Numbered from the stretch's first letter, positions 1-8,294 are shown. The stretch: 64,000 nt of DNA from Mixta sp031457955 (GCF_031457955.1 NZ_JAVDXN010000003.1:1-64000); one strand, 5' to 3'. Notes: generated by a model from the letters alone, not told the origin. A program made the numbers and translations.

Positions 1-110
1 ACGTCGTAATGAATTACGTGTTCACTCTGAGACTTGATACTGCAATATTTTTTGCGATATCCCGTCCGTGAGTGCCCACACAGATTGTCTGATAAATTGT
101 TAAAGAGCGG
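1..110 (-). ncRNA. 16S rRNA leader (pre-rRNA 5' region, boxA)
   Basis: Read on the minus strand, this is the transcribed leader of an enterobacterial rRNA operon. It carries the boxA antitermination element GCTCTTTAACAA (about 98-110) followed by the conserved tract ending in TGTGTGGGCACT. The mature 16S 5' end should lie a few tens of bases left of position 1, so the rRNA genes are outside the window. Known role: boxA loads NusB/S10 for rRNA antitermination, and the leader helps 16S folding and RNase III processing. The location next to gmhB matches the E. coli rrnH locus. Confidence 0.9.
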
Positions 111-148
111 TGCGACCGGCGTTTGTTGCCGTTGCCGCGAGGTGGCGT

Positions 149-176
149 ATATTACGCTACTCTCTTTCGGAGTCAA
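149..176 (-). promoter_or_regulatory. rRNA operon P2 promoter
   Basis: On the minus strand: -35 TTGACT (171-176), 16 bp spacer, -10 TAATAT (149-154), just upstream of the boxA leader. The 16 bp spacing and position match the constitutive P2 of enterobacterial rrn operons. Confidence 0.8.
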
Positions 177-259
177 CCTCTTTTTCAGAAGTTTTTCTCC
201 GGCGATTCAGACTTCGCTGAACCGCTCAACACCGCGTGGCGTAAGCCGTTGTGCCGTGT

Positions 260-299
260 CGATGGAGGCGCATTATAGGGAGTTCTCGACGCCTCGCAA
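260..299 (-). promoter_or_regulatory. rRNA operon P1 promoter with GC-rich discriminator
   Basis: On the minus strand: -35 TTGCGA (294-299), 16 bp spacer ending AACTCCC, perfect -10 TATAAT (272-277), then the GCGCC discriminator typical of stringently controlled rrn P1 promoters. The adjacent A/T-rich stretch at about 300-325 is a plausible UP element. Regulation by ppGpp, DksA and the initiating NTP is known for the family. Fis sites were not resolved. Confidence 0.85.
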
Positions 300-354
300 G
301 CGCTAATTTCAACTTTTTCACCGTTCGCTGAAATTTCGCGCAGAATGCCTGTTT

Positions 355-915
355 TTACCGCTGTTTTATCCGTTTCGGCAGTTCTGCCAGGCTATCAATT
401 ACCCAGTCGGCTACATTTTCGCCTTCCGCAGTCACCGGTTTACCGCTGCGAACTAATACGGTAGTACCCACACCGGCGGCTTTGCCTGCCTGAACATCAT
501 CAATCTTATCGCCTACCATATAAGAAGCGGCCATATCGATATTCAGCTCTTTCATTGCGCTAAGCAGCATCCCCGGCTGCGGCTTACGGCAGTCGCACTG
601 TTGACGATAGCTTTCTACTGCCGCCTCTGGATGATGTGGGCAATAATAGATGCCATCCAGATCCACTTCCCTGTCTGCCAGCGACCAGTCCATCCACTCG
701 GTGAGCTGCATAAACTGATCTTCGCTAAACATACCGCGCGCGATACCGGACTGGTTCGTTACCAACACCAACGCATACCCCATTTTTTTCAGTTCCTGCA
801 TCGCCTCAATGACGCCATCAATAAACTGAAAATCATCAATCTCATGGACATAGCCATGATCCACATTCACTGTGCCATCGCGATCAAGAAATATCGCCGG
901 GACTTTAGCCGTCAC
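355..915 (-). CDS. gmhB: D-glycero-beta-D-manno-heptose-1,7-bisphosphate 7-phosphatase
   Basis: Cytoplasmic HAD-family phosphatase that removes the C7 phosphate during ADP-L-glycero-D-manno-heptose synthesis for the LPS inner core. The 186-residue protein has the HAD nucleophile motif DRDGTVN (residues 11-17), the VTNQSG motif, a zinc-binding Cys/His loop (CPHH...CDC) and the MVGDKIDD acidic motif. Sequence and length follow E. coli GmhB closely. It is transcribed away from metN and toward the rRNA promoters, as at the K-12 rrnH locus. Confidence 0.96.
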   Translation of the reverse strand: MTAKVPAIFLDRDGTVNVDHGYVHEIDDFQFIDGVIEAMQELKKMGYALVLVTNQSGIARGMFSEDQFMQLTEWMDWSLADREVDLDGIYYCPHHPEAAVESYRQQCDCRKPQPGMLLSAMKELNIDMAASYMVGDKIDDVQAGKAAGVGTTVLVRSGKPVTAEGENVADWVIDSLAELPKRIKQR

Positions 916-1004
916 GTAGTCACTCCTGCTGCCAAATTTGTGAATCAGTATCGCATGATTGCAATGAAAGAGAGAATGGCAGATTGCATCTCTCCGATTG
1001 ATTT

Positions 1005-1028
1005 AGACGTCTGGATGCCTTAACATCC
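1005..1028 (+). promoter_or_regulatory. MetJ operator (three tandem met boxes)
   Basis: Three adjacent 8-bp met boxes precede metN: AGACGTCT (1005-1012, perfect consensus), GGATGCCT (1013-1020) and TAACATCC (1021-1028). The arrangement matches the E. coli metN operator. The MetJ-SAM repressor binds such tandem boxes cooperatively, so metNIQ should be repressed when methionine and SAM are abundant. Confidence 0.88.
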
Positions 1029-1108
1029 ATTTCAAATTTTGTCGCGTCAGTAAGACAGAAGAAAAAACACCACGGACAACTTCACCGCAACAGATAACTA
1101 ATAACTCA

Positions 1109-2140
1109 ATGATAAAACTTTCCAACATTACAAAAGTCTTTCAGCAGGGTACGCGCACCATTAATGCGTTATCAGACGTTAGCCTGCACGTGCCTGCTGG
1201 ACAAATTTATGGCGTTATCGGTTCATCAGGCGCCGGTAAAAGTACGCTTATTCGCTGCGTTAACCTGCTGGAGCGCCCTACTTCCGGCAGCGTTCAGGTT
1301 GATGGTCAGGAACTTACCTCGCTTTCAGCCAGTCAGCTTACGCTGGCTCGCCGTCAAATCGGCATGATCTTCCAGCACTTTAACCTGCTTAACTCCCGCA
1401 CTGTTTTTGGCAACGTGGCATTGCCGCTGGAGCTGGATAACACGCCCCGTGCGGCAATTAAAGCGCGCGTGACCGAGCTGCTCGATCTGGTTGGTCTGTC
1501 TGATAAGCATGACGCCTGGCCTGCCAACCTTTCCGGCGGCCAAAAACAGCGCGTGGCGATTGCGCGTGCGCTGGCAAGTAGCCCAAAAGTGCTGTTATGC
1601 GATGAGGCCACCAGCGCGCTGGATCCCGCCACTACCCGCGCCATTCTGGAACTGTTAAAGGATATCAACCGCCGTCTTGGCATTACCATTCTGCTGATTA
1701 CGCATGAAATGGACGTGGTAAAACGCATTTGCGATCAGGTGGCGGTCATCAGCGATGGTCAACTGATTGAGAAAGACAGCGTCAGCGAAGTGTTCTCCCA
1801 CCCGAAAACGCCGCTGGCTCAGCAATTTATTCAGTCGACGCTGCACCTTGATATCCCGGAAGATTATCAACAACGTTTACTGGCGCAGCCCGTTGCCAAC
1901 AGCGTGCCCCTTCTGCGGCTGGAATTTACCGGTCAGTCGGTTGATGCGCCGCTGCTGTCGGAAACGGCGCGCCGCTTTAACGTTAATAACAATATTATCA
2001 GCGCCCAAATGGATTACGCCGGTGGCGTGAAGTTCGGCATTATGCTGACCGAAATGCACGGCAGCGAGCAGGAAACCAAAGGCGCAATTGCTTATTTACA
2101 ACAGCATCATGTAAAAGTAGAGGTATTAGGGTATGTCTGA
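1109..2140 (+). CDS. metN: D/L-methionine ABC transporter ATP-binding protein
   Basis: ATPase of the MetNIQ methionine importer, on the cytoplasmic face of the inner membrane. The 343-residue protein has Walker A GSSGAGKST (38-46), signature LSGGQKQR, Walker B VLLCDEATSALD and the switch His in LLITHEMD. The C-terminal ~80 residues form the NIL/ACT-like domain by which methionine trans-inhibits transport. It is the first gene of metNIQ, behind a MetJ operator, and overlaps metI by 8 bases. Confidence 0.97.
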   Translation: MIKLSNITKVFQQGTRTINALSDVSLHVPAGQIYGVIGSSGAGKSTLIRCVNLLERPTSGSVQVDGQELTSLSASQLTLARRQIGMIFQHFNLLNSRTVFGNVALPLELDNTPRAAIKARVTELLDLVGLSDKHDAWPANLSGGQKQRVAIARALASSPKVLLCDEATSALDPATTRAILELLKDINRRLGITILLITHEMDVVKRICDQVAVISDGQLIEKDSVSEVFSHPKTPLAQQFIQSTLHLDIPEDYQQRLLAQPVANSVPLLRLEFTGQSVDAPLLSETARRFNVNNNIISAQMDYAGGVKFGIMLTEMHGSEQETKGAIAYLQQHHVKVEVLGYV

Positions 2141-2786
2141 GGCAATGATGTGGTTACTGGGTCGCGGCGTTTGGGAAACGCTGATGATGACCTTTGTCTC
2201 TGGCTTTTTTGGCTTTGTGCTGGGTTTGCCGGTTGGCGTACTGCTTTATATTACTCGTCCAGGCCAGATAATGGCGAACAGCAAGCTGTATCGGGTCCTC
2301 TCTGCGCTGGTCAATATTTTCCGTTCGATTCCCTTTATTATCCTGCTGGTCTGGATGATTCCGTTTACCCGCGCCATTGTCGGCACCTCCATTGGTTTAC
2401 AGGCGGCCATCGTGCCATTAACCGTTGGCGCTGCGCCTTTTATTGCGCGTATGGTTGAAAACGCCTTGCTGGAGCTGCCTGCCGGACTGATTGAAGCGTC
2501 GCGGGCGATGGGCGCAACGCCAATGCAGATCATTCGTAAAGTTCTGCTGCCGGAGGCCTTGCCGGGTCTGGTAAATGCGGCCACTATTACTTTGATTACG
2601 CTGGTTGGCTACTCAGCGATGGGCGGTGCCGTAGGCGCTGGCGGCTTAGGGCAGATTGGCTACCAGTATGGTTACATCGGTTATAACGCGACGGTGATGA
2701 ATACCGTACTGGTGTTACTGGTGGTGCTGGTTTATCTCATTCAATTCTGTGGCGACCGCATCGTTCGCGCTGTCACACATAAATAA
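2133..2786 (+). CDS. metI: Methionine ABC transporter permease
   Basis: Inner-membrane permease that dimerises and pairs with two MetN subunits. The 217-residue protein is hydrophobic, with about five transmembrane helices, and carries the permease coupling (EAA-type) motif around EASRAMGATPMQIIRKVLLP. Its start overlaps the metN stop (8 bases), indicating translational coupling. metQ follows after 32 bases. Length and sequence match E. coli MetI. Confidence 0.97.
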   Translation: MSEAMMWLLGRGVWETLMMTFVSGFFGFVLGLPVGVLLYITRPGQIMANSKLYRVLSALVNIFRSIPFIILLVWMIPFTRAIVGTSIGLQAAIVPLTVGAAPFIARMVENALLELPAGLIEASRAMGATPMQIIRKVLLPEALPGLVNAATITLITLVGYSAMGGAVGAGGLGQIGYQYGYIGYNATVMNTVLVLLVVLVYLIQFCGDRIVRAVTHK

Positions 2787-2818
2787 GTCACTTCAATACT
2801 CTCTATTAAGGAAAGGAT

Positions 2819-3634
2819 ATGTCTTTCACGTTTAAAAAGATTGCCGCTGTGGGAGCGCTGCTCAGTGCTATGGCGCTGGCGGGATGTGGTCAGGAAGAGA
2901 AAGATCCGAATCATATTAAAGTCGGTGTGATTGTCGGCGCTGAGCAGCAGGTTGCTGAAGTCGCGCAGAAAGTTGCGAAAGATAAATATGGTCTGGACGT
3001 TGAGCTGGTGACCTTTAATGATTACGTGCTGCCGAACGAAGCGTTAAGCAAAGGCGATATCGATGTTAACGCCTTCCAGCATCAGCCTTACCTGGATGCG
3101 CAGATTAAAGATCGCGGCTATAAGCTGGTAAACGTCGGTCACACCTTCGTTTATCCGATTGCCGGTTACTCGAAGAAGATCAAATCTCTGGATGAGCTGC
3201 AGGAAGGCGCACAGGTTGCCATTCCGAACGATCCAACCAACCTTGGCCGTTCTCTGCTGCTGCTGCAGCACGTGGGCCTGGTGAAGTTAAAAGAGGGCGT
3301 TGGCCTGCAGCCGACCTCGCTGGATATTATTGAAAACCCGAAAAAGCTGAAGATTGTTGAACTGGAAGCGCCGCAGCTGCCGCGTTCACTGGATGACGAT
3401 CAGATTGCGCTGGCGGTCATCAATACCACCTATGCCAGCCAGATTGGCCTGACGCCGACCAAAGATGGCATCTTTGTTGAGGATAAAAATTCACCTTACG
3501 TAAACATTATTGTTGCACGTGAAGACAATAAAGATGCGGAGAATGTGAAAAAGTTTGTTCAGGCATATCAGTCTGACACCGTTGCGGAAGCCGCTAACAA
3601 GATCTTTAACGGCGGTGCGGTTAAAGGCTGGTAA
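2819..3634 (+). CDS. metQ: Methionine-binding lipoprotein MetQ
   Basis: Periplasmic, lipid-anchored binding protein that delivers methionine to MetNI. The 271-residue precursor has a lipoprotein signal peptide with lipobox LAGC (acylated Cys23), followed by the NLPA-family fold (KVGVIVGAEQQ...). A strong ribosome-binding site (AAGGAAAGGAT) precedes the ATG. It is the last gene of metNIQ, followed by a strong hairpin terminator at 3700-3765. Confidence 0.97.
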   Translation: MSFTFKKIAAVGALLSAMALAGCGQEEKDPNHIKVGVIVGAEQQVAEVAQKVAKDKYGLDVELVTFNDYVLPNEALSKGDIDVNAFQHQPYLDAQIKDRGYKLVNVGHTFVYPIAGYSKKIKSLDELQEGAQVAIPNDPTNLGRSLLLLQHVGLVKLKEGVGLQPTSLDIIENPKKLKIVELEAPQLPRSLDDDQIALAVINTTYASQIGLTPTKDGIFVEDKNSPYVNIIVAREDNKDAENVKKFVQAYQSDTVAEAANKIFNGGAVKGW

Positions 3635-3699
3635 TCAGTTCAAGATCAGCTTCTTGCGCTGAGACGTTGGCATTCACATCGCGTTAGGCGCGCTAAACA

Positions 3700-3765
3700 G
3701 GCGGCCCGTTGAATCACCGGTAATAAGCTTTATGCTTGCCGGTAACTCAGCAGGGCCGCCTTTTT
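3700..3765 (+). terminator. Rho-independent terminator after metQ
   Basis: A long hairpin pairs GGCGGCCC (3700-3707) with GGGCCGCC (3753-3760), followed by TTTTT. An inner ACCGG/CCGGT arm lies in the loop. It ends the metNIQ transcript before rcsF. Confidence 0.85.
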
Positions 3766-3850
3766 AACGTTTAAGCAAATGTTATCGCAACTTGTTATTT
3801 AACCGATTGCTTGTTTCAATAAGCCAATTTTTAAAAACGAGGATAATTTG

Positions 3851-4255
3851 ATGCGCGCGTTACCGCTTTGTTTGTTGGCGCTTTTGCTGACAGGTTGCTC
3901 TTTAATTCATAAACCTTATAAGCCGATTACCGCGCCAGAAGCCCGGCCGACGACCACAGAAACCCATACCCGCCCGGCTGTGCGCCCTACACCGGTGAAG
4001 CTTTATACCGATATGACTGCGTTGCTCAGTAATCCTTTCCGTGATTTAGGCGAAGTCTCAGGCGAAGATTGCCAAACCAACCGTCAGGACTCACCACCCA
4101 ACATCAATACTGCGCGTAAGCGTATGCAAATCCGCGCCTCTTATCTAAAAGCAAATGCGGTGCTGCTGCATAAATGTGAAATCGTTAATGAGAGCAAAGG
4201 CTGTTATCGCCAGGCGATCTGCCAGGGCACGGCGCTGAAAGTATCTGATAAATGA
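3851..4255 (+). CDS. rcsF: Outer membrane lipoprotein RcsF, Rcs envelope stress sensor
   Basis: Surface-exposed lipoprotein that signals LPS and peptidoglycan damage to the Rcs phosphorelay through IgaA, and is threaded through BamA-OMP complexes. The 134-residue precursor has lipobox LTGC (Cys16), a Pro-rich disordered linker and a C-terminal domain with four conserved Cys (EDC, HKC, KGC, AIC) that form two disulfides in the family. The ATG at 3851 gives the same length as E. coli RcsF and follows a GAGGA site. The upstream in-frame TTG (3848) is unnecessary. Its last base pairs overlap trmO (ATGA). Confidence 0.95.
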   Translation: MRALPLCLLALLLTGCSLIHKPYKPITAPEARPTTTETHTRPAVRPTPVKLYTDMTALLSNPFRDLGEVSGEDCQTNRQDSPPNINTARKRMQIRASYLKANAVLLHKCEIVNESKGCYRQAICQGTALKVSDK

Positions 4256-4959
4256 GTGATTTTTCTTTCGCGCAGATTGGCGTAATCAAATCGCCGTGGA
4301 AAGAGAAATTTGCGGTGCCACGGCAGCCCGGCCTGATTGACGACGGCGGCGGCGAGTTACATTTGCTCTCTCCCTATAATCAACAGGAAGCGGTGCGCGG
4401 CCTGGAAGCGTTCAGCCATCTGTGGCTGCTGTTTGTTTTCCATCAAACCATGGAAGGCGGCTGGCGTCCAACGGTGCGGCCTCCGCGCCTTGGCGGTAAT
4501 GCCCGTATGGGTGTATTTGCTACCCGCTCCACGTTCCGCCCCAACCCCATTGGCATGTCGCTGGTTGAGCTAAAAGCCGTTCGCTGTCAGAAAAGCCAGG
4601 TGATTCTGGAGCTGGGCAGTCTGGATCTGGTTGATGGTACGCCCATCGTCGATATCAAACCCTATCTGCCCTTTGCTGAAGCGATTCCCACTGCGCGCGC
4701 CGGTTTTGCGCAACATGCGCCGCCCGCAGAGATGCCGGTTCGCTTTTCCGACCATGCGCAGCAGCAGCTGCTGCTGCAGCAACAGCGTTACCCGCAGCTG
4801 GCGCGTTTTATTAGCCAGGTGCTGGCGCAGGATCCGCGTCCGGCCTATCGCAAGGGCGAAGAGCCGGATCGTGAATATGCCGTCTGGCTGCTCGACTTTA
4901 ACGTGCGCTGGCGCGTTACCGCCGACGGCACAGAAGTGCTGGCGCTCGATCCGCGCTAA
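4252..4959 (+). CDS. trmO: tRNA (N6-threonylcarbamoyladenosine37-N6)-methyltransferase
   Basis: SAM-dependent enzyme that methylates t6A37 to m6t6A37 in ACY-decoding tRNA-Thr, formerly tsaA/yaeB. The 235-residue protein has the N-terminal TrmO beta-barrel domain (IGVIKSPWKEKF...FATRSTFRPNPIG...DGTPIVDIKPY) and the small C-terminal domain. The start codon overlaps the rcsF stop by 4 bases (ATGA), so the two genes are probably translationally coupled. proS follows in the same orientation. Confidence 0.93.
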   Translation: MSDFSFAQIGVIKSPWKEKFAVPRQPGLIDDGGGELHLLSPYNQQEAVRGLEAFSHLWLLFVFHQTMEGGWRPTVRPPRLGGNARMGVFATRSTFRPNPIGMSLVELKAVRCQKSQVILELGSLDLVDGTPIVDIKPYLPFAEAIPTARAGFAQHAPPAEMPVRFSDHAQQQLLLQQQRYPQLARFISQVLAQDPRPAYRKGEEPDREYAVWLLDFNVRWRVTADGTEVLALDPR

Positions 4960-5062
4960 TTTGTTCTCGCTCTCTTTTGAGGGGCATCACTCGCTGGTAC
5001 ACTAGCGACCACTATTTTCAGGTCAACTTTGACTGTTTTCCGCTCAAACTGGAATCTTACAG

Positions 5063-6790
5063 ATGCGTACTACTCAATATCTGCTCTCCACGCTTAAGGA
5101 GACGCCGTCCGATGCCGAAGTGATCAGCCACCAGCTGATGCTGCGTGCCGGGATGATTCGTAAACTGGCTTCGGGCCTTTATACCTGGCTGCCGACGGGT
5201 TTACGCGTACTAAAAAAAGTTGAAAACATCGTGCGCGAAGAGATGACCAACGCCGGTGCGATTGAAATCTCGATGCCCGTGGTGCAGCCTGCCGATCTGT
5301 GGCAGGAGAGCGGACGTTGGGAGCAGTACGGCCCTGAGCTGTTGCGTCTGGTTGACCGCGGCGATCGTCCTTTCGTGTTAGGTCCTACTCACGAAGAGGT
5401 GATTACCGATCTGATTCGCAACGAGCTGAGTTCGTATAAGCAGCTGCCGCTGAATCTGTTCCAGATCCAGACCAAATTCCGTGATGAAGTGCGCCCGCGT
5501 TTCGGCGTGATGCGCTCACGTGAATTCATCATGAAGGATGCTTACTCTTTCCATACCTCGCAGGAATCGCTGCAGGAAACCTACGAGACGATGTATCGCG
5601 CCTACGGCCAGAGCTTTAACCGTATGGGTCTGGATTTCCGTGCGGTACAGGCGGATACCGGTTCTATCGGCGGCAGCGCATCGCACGAGTTCCAGGTGCT
5701 GGCGCAGAGCGGCGAAGATGACATCGTGTTCTCAACCGAATCTGATTACGCGGCGAATATTGAGCTGGCGGAAGCTGTTGCACCGGTCGGTGAGCGCCCT
5801 GCCCCGGCTCAGGCGATGGAACAGATCGATACGCCCAACGCCAAAACGATCGCCGAGCTGGTTGCCCAGTTCAATCTGCCGGTTGAGAAAACGGTTAAAA
5901 CGCTGATGGTGAAAGCCAGCGAAGAGAGCGGCCACCAGCTGGTTGCGCTGCTGGTACGTGGCGATCACGAGCTGAACGAAATCAAAGCGGAAAAAGTGGA
6001 TATCGTGGCTGCGCCGCTGACTTTCGCCAGCGAAGAAGAGATTCGTGCGGCGATTGGCGCAGGTCCTGGCTCGCTGGGCCCGGTTGGCCTGACGCTGCCG
6101 GTCATTGCCGATCGCACCGTGGCTAAAATGAGCGACTTCAGCGCAGGCGCGAATATCGACGGTAAGCACTTTATCGGCATTAACTGGGGCCGCGATCTGG
6201 CCGAGCCGCTACAGGTTGCCGATCTGCGTAATGTGGTGGAAGGCGATCCGAGTCCGGATGGCAAAGGTACGCTGCTGATCAAGCGCGGCATCGAAGTCGG
6301 TCATATCTTCCAGCTGGGCACCAAATACTCAGAAGCGATGAAAGCGGCGGTACAGGGCGAAGATGGCCGTAACCAGACGCTGACCATGGGCTGCTACGGC
6401 ATCGGCATCAGCCGCATCGTGGCCGCAGCGATCGAGCAGAATCATGACGATCGCGGCATTATCTGGCCTGCGGCGCTGGCGCCGTTCCAGGTCGCGATCC
6501 TGCCGATGAACATGCATAAATCTTTCCGCGTGAAAGAGCTGGCGGATGAGCTGTACGCTACGCTGCGTGCGAAAGGCATCGACGTGCTGCTTGACGATCG
6601 TAAAGAGCGTCCGGGCGTGATGTTTGCCGATATGGAACTGATCGGTGTGCCGCACACTATCGTACTGGGCGATCGCAACCTGGATAACGATGATATCGAA
6701 TATAAAGCGCGCCGCGCCGGTGAAAAACAGATGATCAAACGCGATCGTATTGTGGATTTCCTGGTCGACGCGATCCAAAGCGAGAAGTAA
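5063..6790 (+). CDS. proS: Prolyl-tRNA synthetase
   Basis: Class II aminoacyl-tRNA synthetase charging tRNA-Pro. The 575-residue protein is of the bacterial type. Class II motifs occur at GPTHEEV and RFGVMRSREFIMKDAYSFH. An inserted editing (INS) domain (about 225-400) clears Ala-tRNA-Pro, then come motif 3 (GCYGIGISRIV) and the anticodon-binding domain. Length is within a few residues of E. coli ProS (572). A hairpin terminator follows at 6813. Confidence 0.97.
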   Translation: MRTTQYLLSTLKETPSDAEVISHQLMLRAGMIRKLASGLYTWLPTGLRVLKKVENIVREEMTNAGAIEISMPVVQPADLWQESGRWEQYGPELLRLVDRGDRPFVLGPTHEEVITDLIRNELSSYKQLPLNLFQIQTKFRDEVRPRFGVMRSREFIMKDAYSFHTSQESLQETYETMYRAYGQSFNRMGLDFRAVQADTGSIGGSASHEFQVLAQSGEDDIVFSTESDYAANIELAEAVAPVGERPAPAQAMEQIDTPNAKTIAELVAQFNLPVEKTVKTLMVKASEESGHQLVALLVRGDHELNEIKAEKVDIVAAPLTFASEEEIRAAIGAGPGSLGPVGLTLPVIADRTVAKMSDFSAGANIDGKHFIGINWGRDLAEPLQVADLRNVVEGDPSPDGKGTLLIKRGIEVGHIFQLGTKYSEAMKAAVQGEDGRNQTLTMGCYGIGISRIVAAAIEQNHDDRGIIWPAALAPFQVAILPMNMHKSFRVKELADELYATLRAKGIDVLLDDRKERPGVMFADMELIGVPHTIVLGDRNLDNDDIEYKARRAGEKQMIKRDRIVDFLVDAIQSEK

Positions 6791-6812
6791 TCTTCCTGCC
6801 GTAACGCTACAT

Positions 6813-6857
6813 TAAAAACCCTGAAACCCGGCCAGCCGGTGAGTAAGGGTTTTTTAT
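6813..6857 (+). terminator. Terminator between proS and arfB
   Basis: AAAACCCT (6815-6821) pairs with AGGGTTTT (about 6846-6853) around a GGCC-rich loop, with T runs on one side and A runs on the other. It lies between the convergent genes proS and arfB, so it could act in both directions. Confidence 0.75.
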
Positions 6858-6871
6858 CGCCAATATACTGA

Positions 6872-7282
6872 CTATATCACCTTTCCTCGTAACGCTTTGG
6901 TATTGCTGCGCTGCGCTTTGCCCTCCAGCCTGCGTCGTTTAGACGCCAGCGTCGGCCGTGTTGCACGTCGGGTTTTCTCCACCACGGTCAGCTCGCGAAT
7001 CAAATTCTCCAGCCGCTTCAGCGCCGCTTCGCGGTTCATCTCCTGGCTGCGGTATTCCTGCGCCTTAATGATCACCATCCCTTCGGCCGTGATCAGATGG
7101 TGATTCGCGTTCAGCAAACGTTCTTTATAGAAGTCGGGCAGTGATGACGCGCGAATATCGAAGCGCAAATGGATCGCCGTCGAGCTTTTATTCACATGCT
7201 GGCCGCCCGCGCCCTGCGCTCGTATGGCGGTGATCTCCAGTTCGCTGTCGCTAATAGTCACGTTACGTGATAGTACAATCAT
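6872..7282 (-). CDS. arfB: Alternative ribosome-rescue factor / peptidyl-tRNA hydrolase ArfB
   Basis: Release-factor-like protein that hydrolyses peptidyl-tRNA on stalled non-stop ribosomes without SsrA. The 136-residue protein has the catalytic GGQ (26-28, in AQGAGGQHVNKSST). Its basic C-terminal tail (RRATRPTLASKRRRLEGK...) is the part that enters the empty mRNA channel in the family. In E. coli nlpE and yaeQ flank this gene. Neither is present here. Confidence 0.95.
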   Translation of the reverse strand: MIVLSRNVTISDSELEITAIRAQGAGGQHVNKSSTAIHLRFDIRASSLPDFYKERLLNANHHLITAEGMVIIKAQEYRSQEMNREAALKRLENLIRELTVVEKTRRATRPTLASKRRRLEGKAQRSNTKALRGKVI

Positions 7283-7489
7283 AAAATTTACCGTTGGGCG
7301 CCCATCTTTAAGAGATTCATTGATATGGGCGCGTTGTCTGCTGTTGCTGATAGCGTAGAGTGTGACTTGCTAACGCTTCAGGTCAATACTTATTGTCTAC
7401 GGATAAAACGCTGTGAACCGCTGATTTCCCGCAGAAGGCTATGTTATAGTCGCTGGAGTCAGAGATTTACGCTCTGGAAGGAGGTGCAT

Positions 7490-7690
7490 GTGCAGAAATA
7501 TTGTGATTTGGTTCGTCAGAAGTACGCTGAAATCGGCGGCGGCGAACTGGGATACGTGCCCGACGCCATAGGTTGCGCGTTAAATACACTGAACGAGATA
7601 GCGGCTAATTCTGCGCTAAACTCTTCTGTCAGGGAACAGGCGGCTTATGCCGCTGCAAACTTATTGGTGAGCGATTATGTTGACGAATGA
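7490..7690 (+). CDS. yaeP: YaeP family protein
   Basis: Small conserved enterobacterial protein of unknown function, 66 residues, highly similar to E. coli YaeP (identical LGYVPDA and AAYAAANLLVSDYV segments). I chose the GTG at 7490: it follows AGGAGG with a 5-base spacer and reproduces the E. coli length. A longer open frame back to 7325 is not conserved. The ATG at 7488 is in another frame. The 3' end overlaps rof by 14 bases, so yaeP-rof form one unit. Confidence 0.9.
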   Translation: MQKYCDLVRQKYAEIGGGELGYVPDAIGCALNTLNEIAANSALNSSVREQAAYAAANLLVSDYVDE

Positions 7691-7940
7691 AGCCTACAAA
7701 CCGATCAATTGTGACGATTATGATAGTCTGGAGCTCGCCTGCCAAAAACAGTGGTCGCTGATGCTGGAACTCAAGAACGGCGAGCAGCTTAAGGTGAAAG
7801 CTCAGGATATGATTACGCGGAAAAACGTAGAGTATCTGGTGGTTGAATTAGCCGGCGAGGTGCGCGAACTGCGCCTTGACCATATCGCCAGCTTTAGCCA
7901 TCCTGAGTTGGGTACCGTTATCGTTAGCGAATCGGATTAA
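7677..7940 (+). CDS. rof: Rho-binding antiterminator Rof
   Basis: Rof (YaeO) binds the RNA-loading domain of Rho and inhibits Rho-dependent termination. The 87-residue protein shows the family signature PINCDDYD...LELACQ, then ...RKNVEYLVVE and the LRLDHIASFSHPE end of its Sm-like fold. It overlaps the end of yaeP by 14 bases and is followed directly by a strong hairpin terminator. It is a few residues longer at the N-terminus than E. coli Rof. Confidence 0.94.
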   Translation: MLTNEAYKPINCDDYDSLELACQKQWSLMLELKNGEQLKVKAQDMITRKNVEYLVVELAGEVRELRLDHIASFSHPELGTVIVSESD

Positions 7941-7946
7941 CCCGTT

Positions 7947-7967
7947 GGGCGGGCTTGCCCGCCCTTT
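7947..7967 (+). terminator. Terminator after rof
   Basis: A perfect 8-bp stem, GGGCGGGC (7947-7954), TT loop, GCCCGCCC (7957-7964), is followed by TTT. It lies between convergent rof and the cytochrome gene. Confidence 0.8.
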
Positions 7968-7971
7968 GGTT

Positions 7972-8280
7972 TTAGGGCGTTAACGATTGATAATACGCCG
8001 CCAAATCCGCCATATCTTCATCGCTTAATCCACTGACAAACGCTTTCATCACTTCCGCCTGACCGCCGCTACGCTCCCCTTTCTTATAAGCCTGCAACGC
8101 ATGCTGCAAATAGTCTGCATGTTGCCCGGCCAGATGCGGATAGAGTGAAACCGTCGCTTTGCCCTCCGCGCCATGACATGCCTGACAAGCGGCAGATTTC
8201 TCCTGACCGGCGGCAACGTTACCCGCAGCCAGCGCAGGCGCGGCGCAACAGGCCAGCACAGCCATTAACAGGGTTTTCAT
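7972..8280 (-). CDS. Periplasmic monoheme class I cytochrome c
   Basis: Small c-type cytochrome, 102 residues. A Sec signal peptide ends near ALA-A (about residue 19) and is followed by a single heme-binding CQACH. The probable axial Met lies in EVMKAFVSGLSDEDM, as in cytochrome c553/c4-like domains. The ATG at 8280 follows GGAGAGG. The open frame continues upstream into the tilS 3' end, but only this start gives a signal peptide. It lies 14 bases downstream of tilS on the same strand. It is not part of the K-12 order here, and its electron partner is not evident. Confidence 0.85.
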   Translation of the reverse strand: MKTLLMAVLACCAAPALAAGNVAAGQEKSAACQACHGAEGKATVSLYPHLAGQHADYLQHALQAYKKGERSGGQAEVMKAFVSGLSDEDMADLAAYYQSLTP

Positions 8281-8294
8281 CTTTACCTCTCCAT

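Noticed and set aside
34..306. 90-codon plus-strand open frame at the start of the window
   Set aside because: It runs across the minus-strand rRNA promoters and leader, which fully explain the sequence.
7325..7489. N-terminal extension of yaeP (55 codons)
   Set aside because: The extension is not like the family, and a strong AGGAGG site places the start at GTG 7490.
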